Shown one piece after another: positions 62,561 through 64,000 of a DNA stretch of 64,000 bases (its first letter is position 1; each line of letters starts with the position of its first letter). The position numbers and the translations under genes are program-made. Source of the DNA: Marinobacter sp. BGYM27 (GTDB taxonomy: Bacteria > Pseudomonadota > Gammaproteobacteria > Pseudomonadales > Oleiphilaceae); contig JANZNS010000003.1 of the NCBI GenBank assembly GCA_025153445.1, positions 434,001 through 498,000 of the forward strand, written 5' to 3'. The notes beneath the pieces are model-generated. The model was not told where the DNA came from. It saw only the letters and a program-made list of their open reading frames with translations, and ran no database searches.

Positions 62561-62766
62561 CTGCACGACACCTGATGGTGTTCCAACTGGGTGTCATCTG
62601 GTTACCCTGAGCGCTCAACTCAGGACACTCTCTCGCCTCAGCTATCTTCGGTCATGTAACACGCTACTGAAGCACGCCGATGCCTCCCTGTTTCCGCATG
62701 TTCCCCTCCGCACTCTACGTGCTTGTGATGGTCACCCACACTCACTCGGACATCACGGAGCATTTC

Positions 62767-63072
62767 ATGAAGCTTGTTTTCAGCCTGCTGCTTACCCTGG
62801 CCACCTTACTGGCCGGCACCGGCATCGCAGTAGCCGCACCGACATCAACAGCACCACAAACCCAGGCAGTCAAAACTGCTATCAACATCAACACAGCGGA
62901 CGCCCAGACACTGGCCTTGAACCTCGATGGCGTCGGCACAGTCAAGGCCCAGGCAATTGTTGACTATCGCAAAGCCAACGGTCCATTCGCGACAACCGCT
63001 GATTTGCGCAAAGTGAAAGGCATCGGCGAACGCACTATTGAGATTAATAAAGCCAACATCAGCGTGCAGTGA
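62767..63072 (+). CDS. ComEA-like helix-hairpin-helix protein
   Basis: The start at 62767 gives a signal peptide (MKLVFSLLLTLATLLAGTGIAVA) and a 101-residue protein. The mature part is a classic ComEA HhH pair: AININTADAQTLALNLDGVG, then AQAIVDYRKANGPFATTADL and VKGIGERTIE. Such proteins bind DNA in the periplasm and help in uptake during natural transformation. No other competence gene is seen in the window. Confidence 0.9.
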   Translation: MKLVFSLLLTLATLLAGTGIAVAAPTSTAPQTQAVKTAININTADAQTLALNLDGVGTVKAQAIVDYRKANGPFATTADLRKVKGIGERTIEINKANISVQ

Positions 63073-63094
63073 TAGCTGAGATCCACTGGCTGAC

Positions 63095-63133
63095 AGAGAA
63101 GCCGGCCCGTTGCAAAGCCGGCTTCTCTTTTTG
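63095..63133 (+). terminator. intrinsic terminator after comEA-like gene
   Basis: A perfect 12-bp stem (AGAGAAGCCGGC / GCCGGCTTCTCT) with a 10-base loop is followed by TTTTT. It lies 22 bases after the stop codon. Confidence 0.88.
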
Positions 63134-63422
63134 AATTACCCTGCGCCTGGTTGATTCTCCCAAGCAGACAACCAGACAACATCTCTTCGTTGCCCCGGCT
63201 TTCCCCTATCGGCATGTCTTGCCAGCCTATGGCATTAACGTTAGGCTGACCGCATGACTAATTCTGCAACCCTCTTCGGAAAACGTACCCCACCGCCCCG
63301 GTTCTGAGCCGGATAAGGGGATTCTTGTCTGAGCATTAAACTCCGCTCGGTGATCGCCCGCCTGTCCGGTTCACAGCATTTTGCTGCCTTCACCTTTCCA
63401 GTAACCGGACAACGGATCTGAC
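63134..63422. promoter_or_regulatory. upstream region of the DMT gene with inverted repeat
   Basis: Just before the DMT start, TGTCCGGTT (63363-63371) and AACCGGACA (63403-63411) are perfect inverse copies 31 bases apart. They could form a leader stem or a split operator. I see no gene in this gap. Confidence 0.35.
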
Positions 63423-64000
63423 ATGACCCAATTCAAACAATTGTCGCCTGCAACGCGCGGCGCTTTACTGATCGCCATTGCTGCTGCGCTTTGGGCAACC
63501 ACCAGCATTGCCGCAAAAACCCTGTTCAATCACACCGATCTGGAGCCGCTGACGCTGGCGTGCCTGAGGCTATGGATCGCCTTTCCTCTGTTTTTCATAC
63601 TCATGATGCGTGAGCGGGCGTCGCGCCCCCTGCCCCGCGGCAAAAAAGTCATCTTGCCGCTACTGGCACTGGGTTGCCTTCAAGGAGCCTACCAGGGCAC
63701 TTATCTCTGGGCGGTCGACCTGACGGGGGCCAGCATTGCCACTCTGGTAACGCTTTGCCTGGCACCGGTTCTGGTTGCGATTGTCGCAGCACCGCTGCTG
63801 GGTGAGCGCCCGAACCGCACCACTATCATCGCCCTTGTTTGCGCTATCTTCGGTACGCTGCTGCTGGTTTCAGGCGACATGCAGAGCGCGGACTCAGCCC
63901 GGATAGGCGGGGTGCTGGTGTCTGTGGTCGCCGCGGCGGTTTATGCCGCTTTTACCCTGACAAGCCGGCATGCTGCCAGTGGCGCGTCAGCGTATGCCAC
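63423..64000 (+). CDS. EamA/DMT-family transporter, 5' part
   Basis: The frame starts with ATG at 63423 and remains open to the window end, so the 3' part is missing. The first 192 residues show six hydrophobic helices and EamA wording (ALLIAIAAALWATTSIAAKTLF; LWAVDLTGASIATLVTLCLAPVLVAIVAAPLLGERP). It is probably an inner-membrane exporter of small metabolites. It is a different subfamily from the DMT gene at 22.7 kb. Confidence 0.85.
   Translation, partial: MTQFKQLSPATRGALLIAIAAALWATTSIAAKTLFNHTDLEPLTLACLRLWIAFPLFFILMMRERASRPLPRGKKVILPLLALGCLQGAYQGTYLWAVDLTGASIATLVTLCLAPVLVAIVAAPLLGERPNRTTIIALVCAIFGTLLLVSGDMQSADSARIGGVLVSVVAAAVYAAFTLTSRHAASGASAYA

Overview
The window looks like the chromosome of a marine gammaproteobacterium, of Marinobacter or Hahella type. 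This is inferred from gene content (urt/ure cluster, SlyD, RadD, BCCT carrier, arylsulfatases, RAYT elements) and a mid-50s percent G+C feel; no rRNA or tRNA is present to settle it. Coding density is high. I see no CRISPR array, prophage or plasmid backbone.

Layout. 1-4.2 kb: the 3' end of an MFS carrier, two paralogous secreted proteins (one with a GlyGly-CTERM-like tail) and a repeat-built lipoprotein. 4.7-11.7 kb: a periplasmic solute-binding protein, then a BCCT carrier divergent from a GMC dehydrogenase, an unusual aldehyde dehydrogenase and a TetR regulator; this reads as uptake and two-step oxidation of a quaternary-amine or alcohol substrate. 11.9-23.5 kb: mixed genes (phospholipase A2-like secreted protein, DUF3096 peptide, enoyl-CoA hydratase homologue, arylsulfatase, SDR, VOC, YqaA/DedA, SlyD, DMT exporter). 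23.6-31.4 kb: a phosphonate block in which a TmpA/TmpB oxygenase pair lies next to a LysR regulator and a full peptide-type ABC importer. 31.5-39.6 kb: second arylsulfatase, FAD oxidoreductase, AraC regulator, sterol-desaturase/SRPBCC fusion and RadD helicase. 39.8-48.2 kb: an accessory zone of small genes, gene fragments and copies of a RAYT-associated repeat, with a HEPN/MNT toxin-antitoxin-like pair, a TenA, a ChoX-like binding protein, one intact and one truncated RAYT transposase, an AT-rich P-loop gene and a NERD gene. 48.4-60.4 kb: a one-direction urea locus, urtABCDE-ureDABCEFG-hupE, behind a good sigma-54 promoter match. 61.2-64.0 kb: PanE-like reductase, a CsrB/RsmY-type small RNA, a ComEA-like secreted protein and a partial DMT transporter.

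How it fits together. Much of the window deals with scavenging nitrogen and phosphorus from small organic molecules: urea import and hydrolysis, conversion of trimethylaminoethylphosphonate to glycine betaine and phosphate (TmpAB, by family knowledge), choline/betaine-type uptake (BCCT, ChoX-like) and sulfate-ester cleavage.

The most unusual signals are: (i) the CsrB-like RNA with about eleven GGA motifs; (ii) paired CCCA-N3-TGGG boxes with identical geometry in front of both the MNT/HEPN operon and a neighbouring ankyrin gene; (iii) a RAYT element with perfect 28-bp inverted ends whose solo copies sit at the break points of truncated genes; (iv) degenerate second copies of radD, slyD, an SDR and an FAD oxidoreductase; (v) tmpAB beside an Opp-type importer. 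All functional calls come from reading the sequence by eye; no database search was run.
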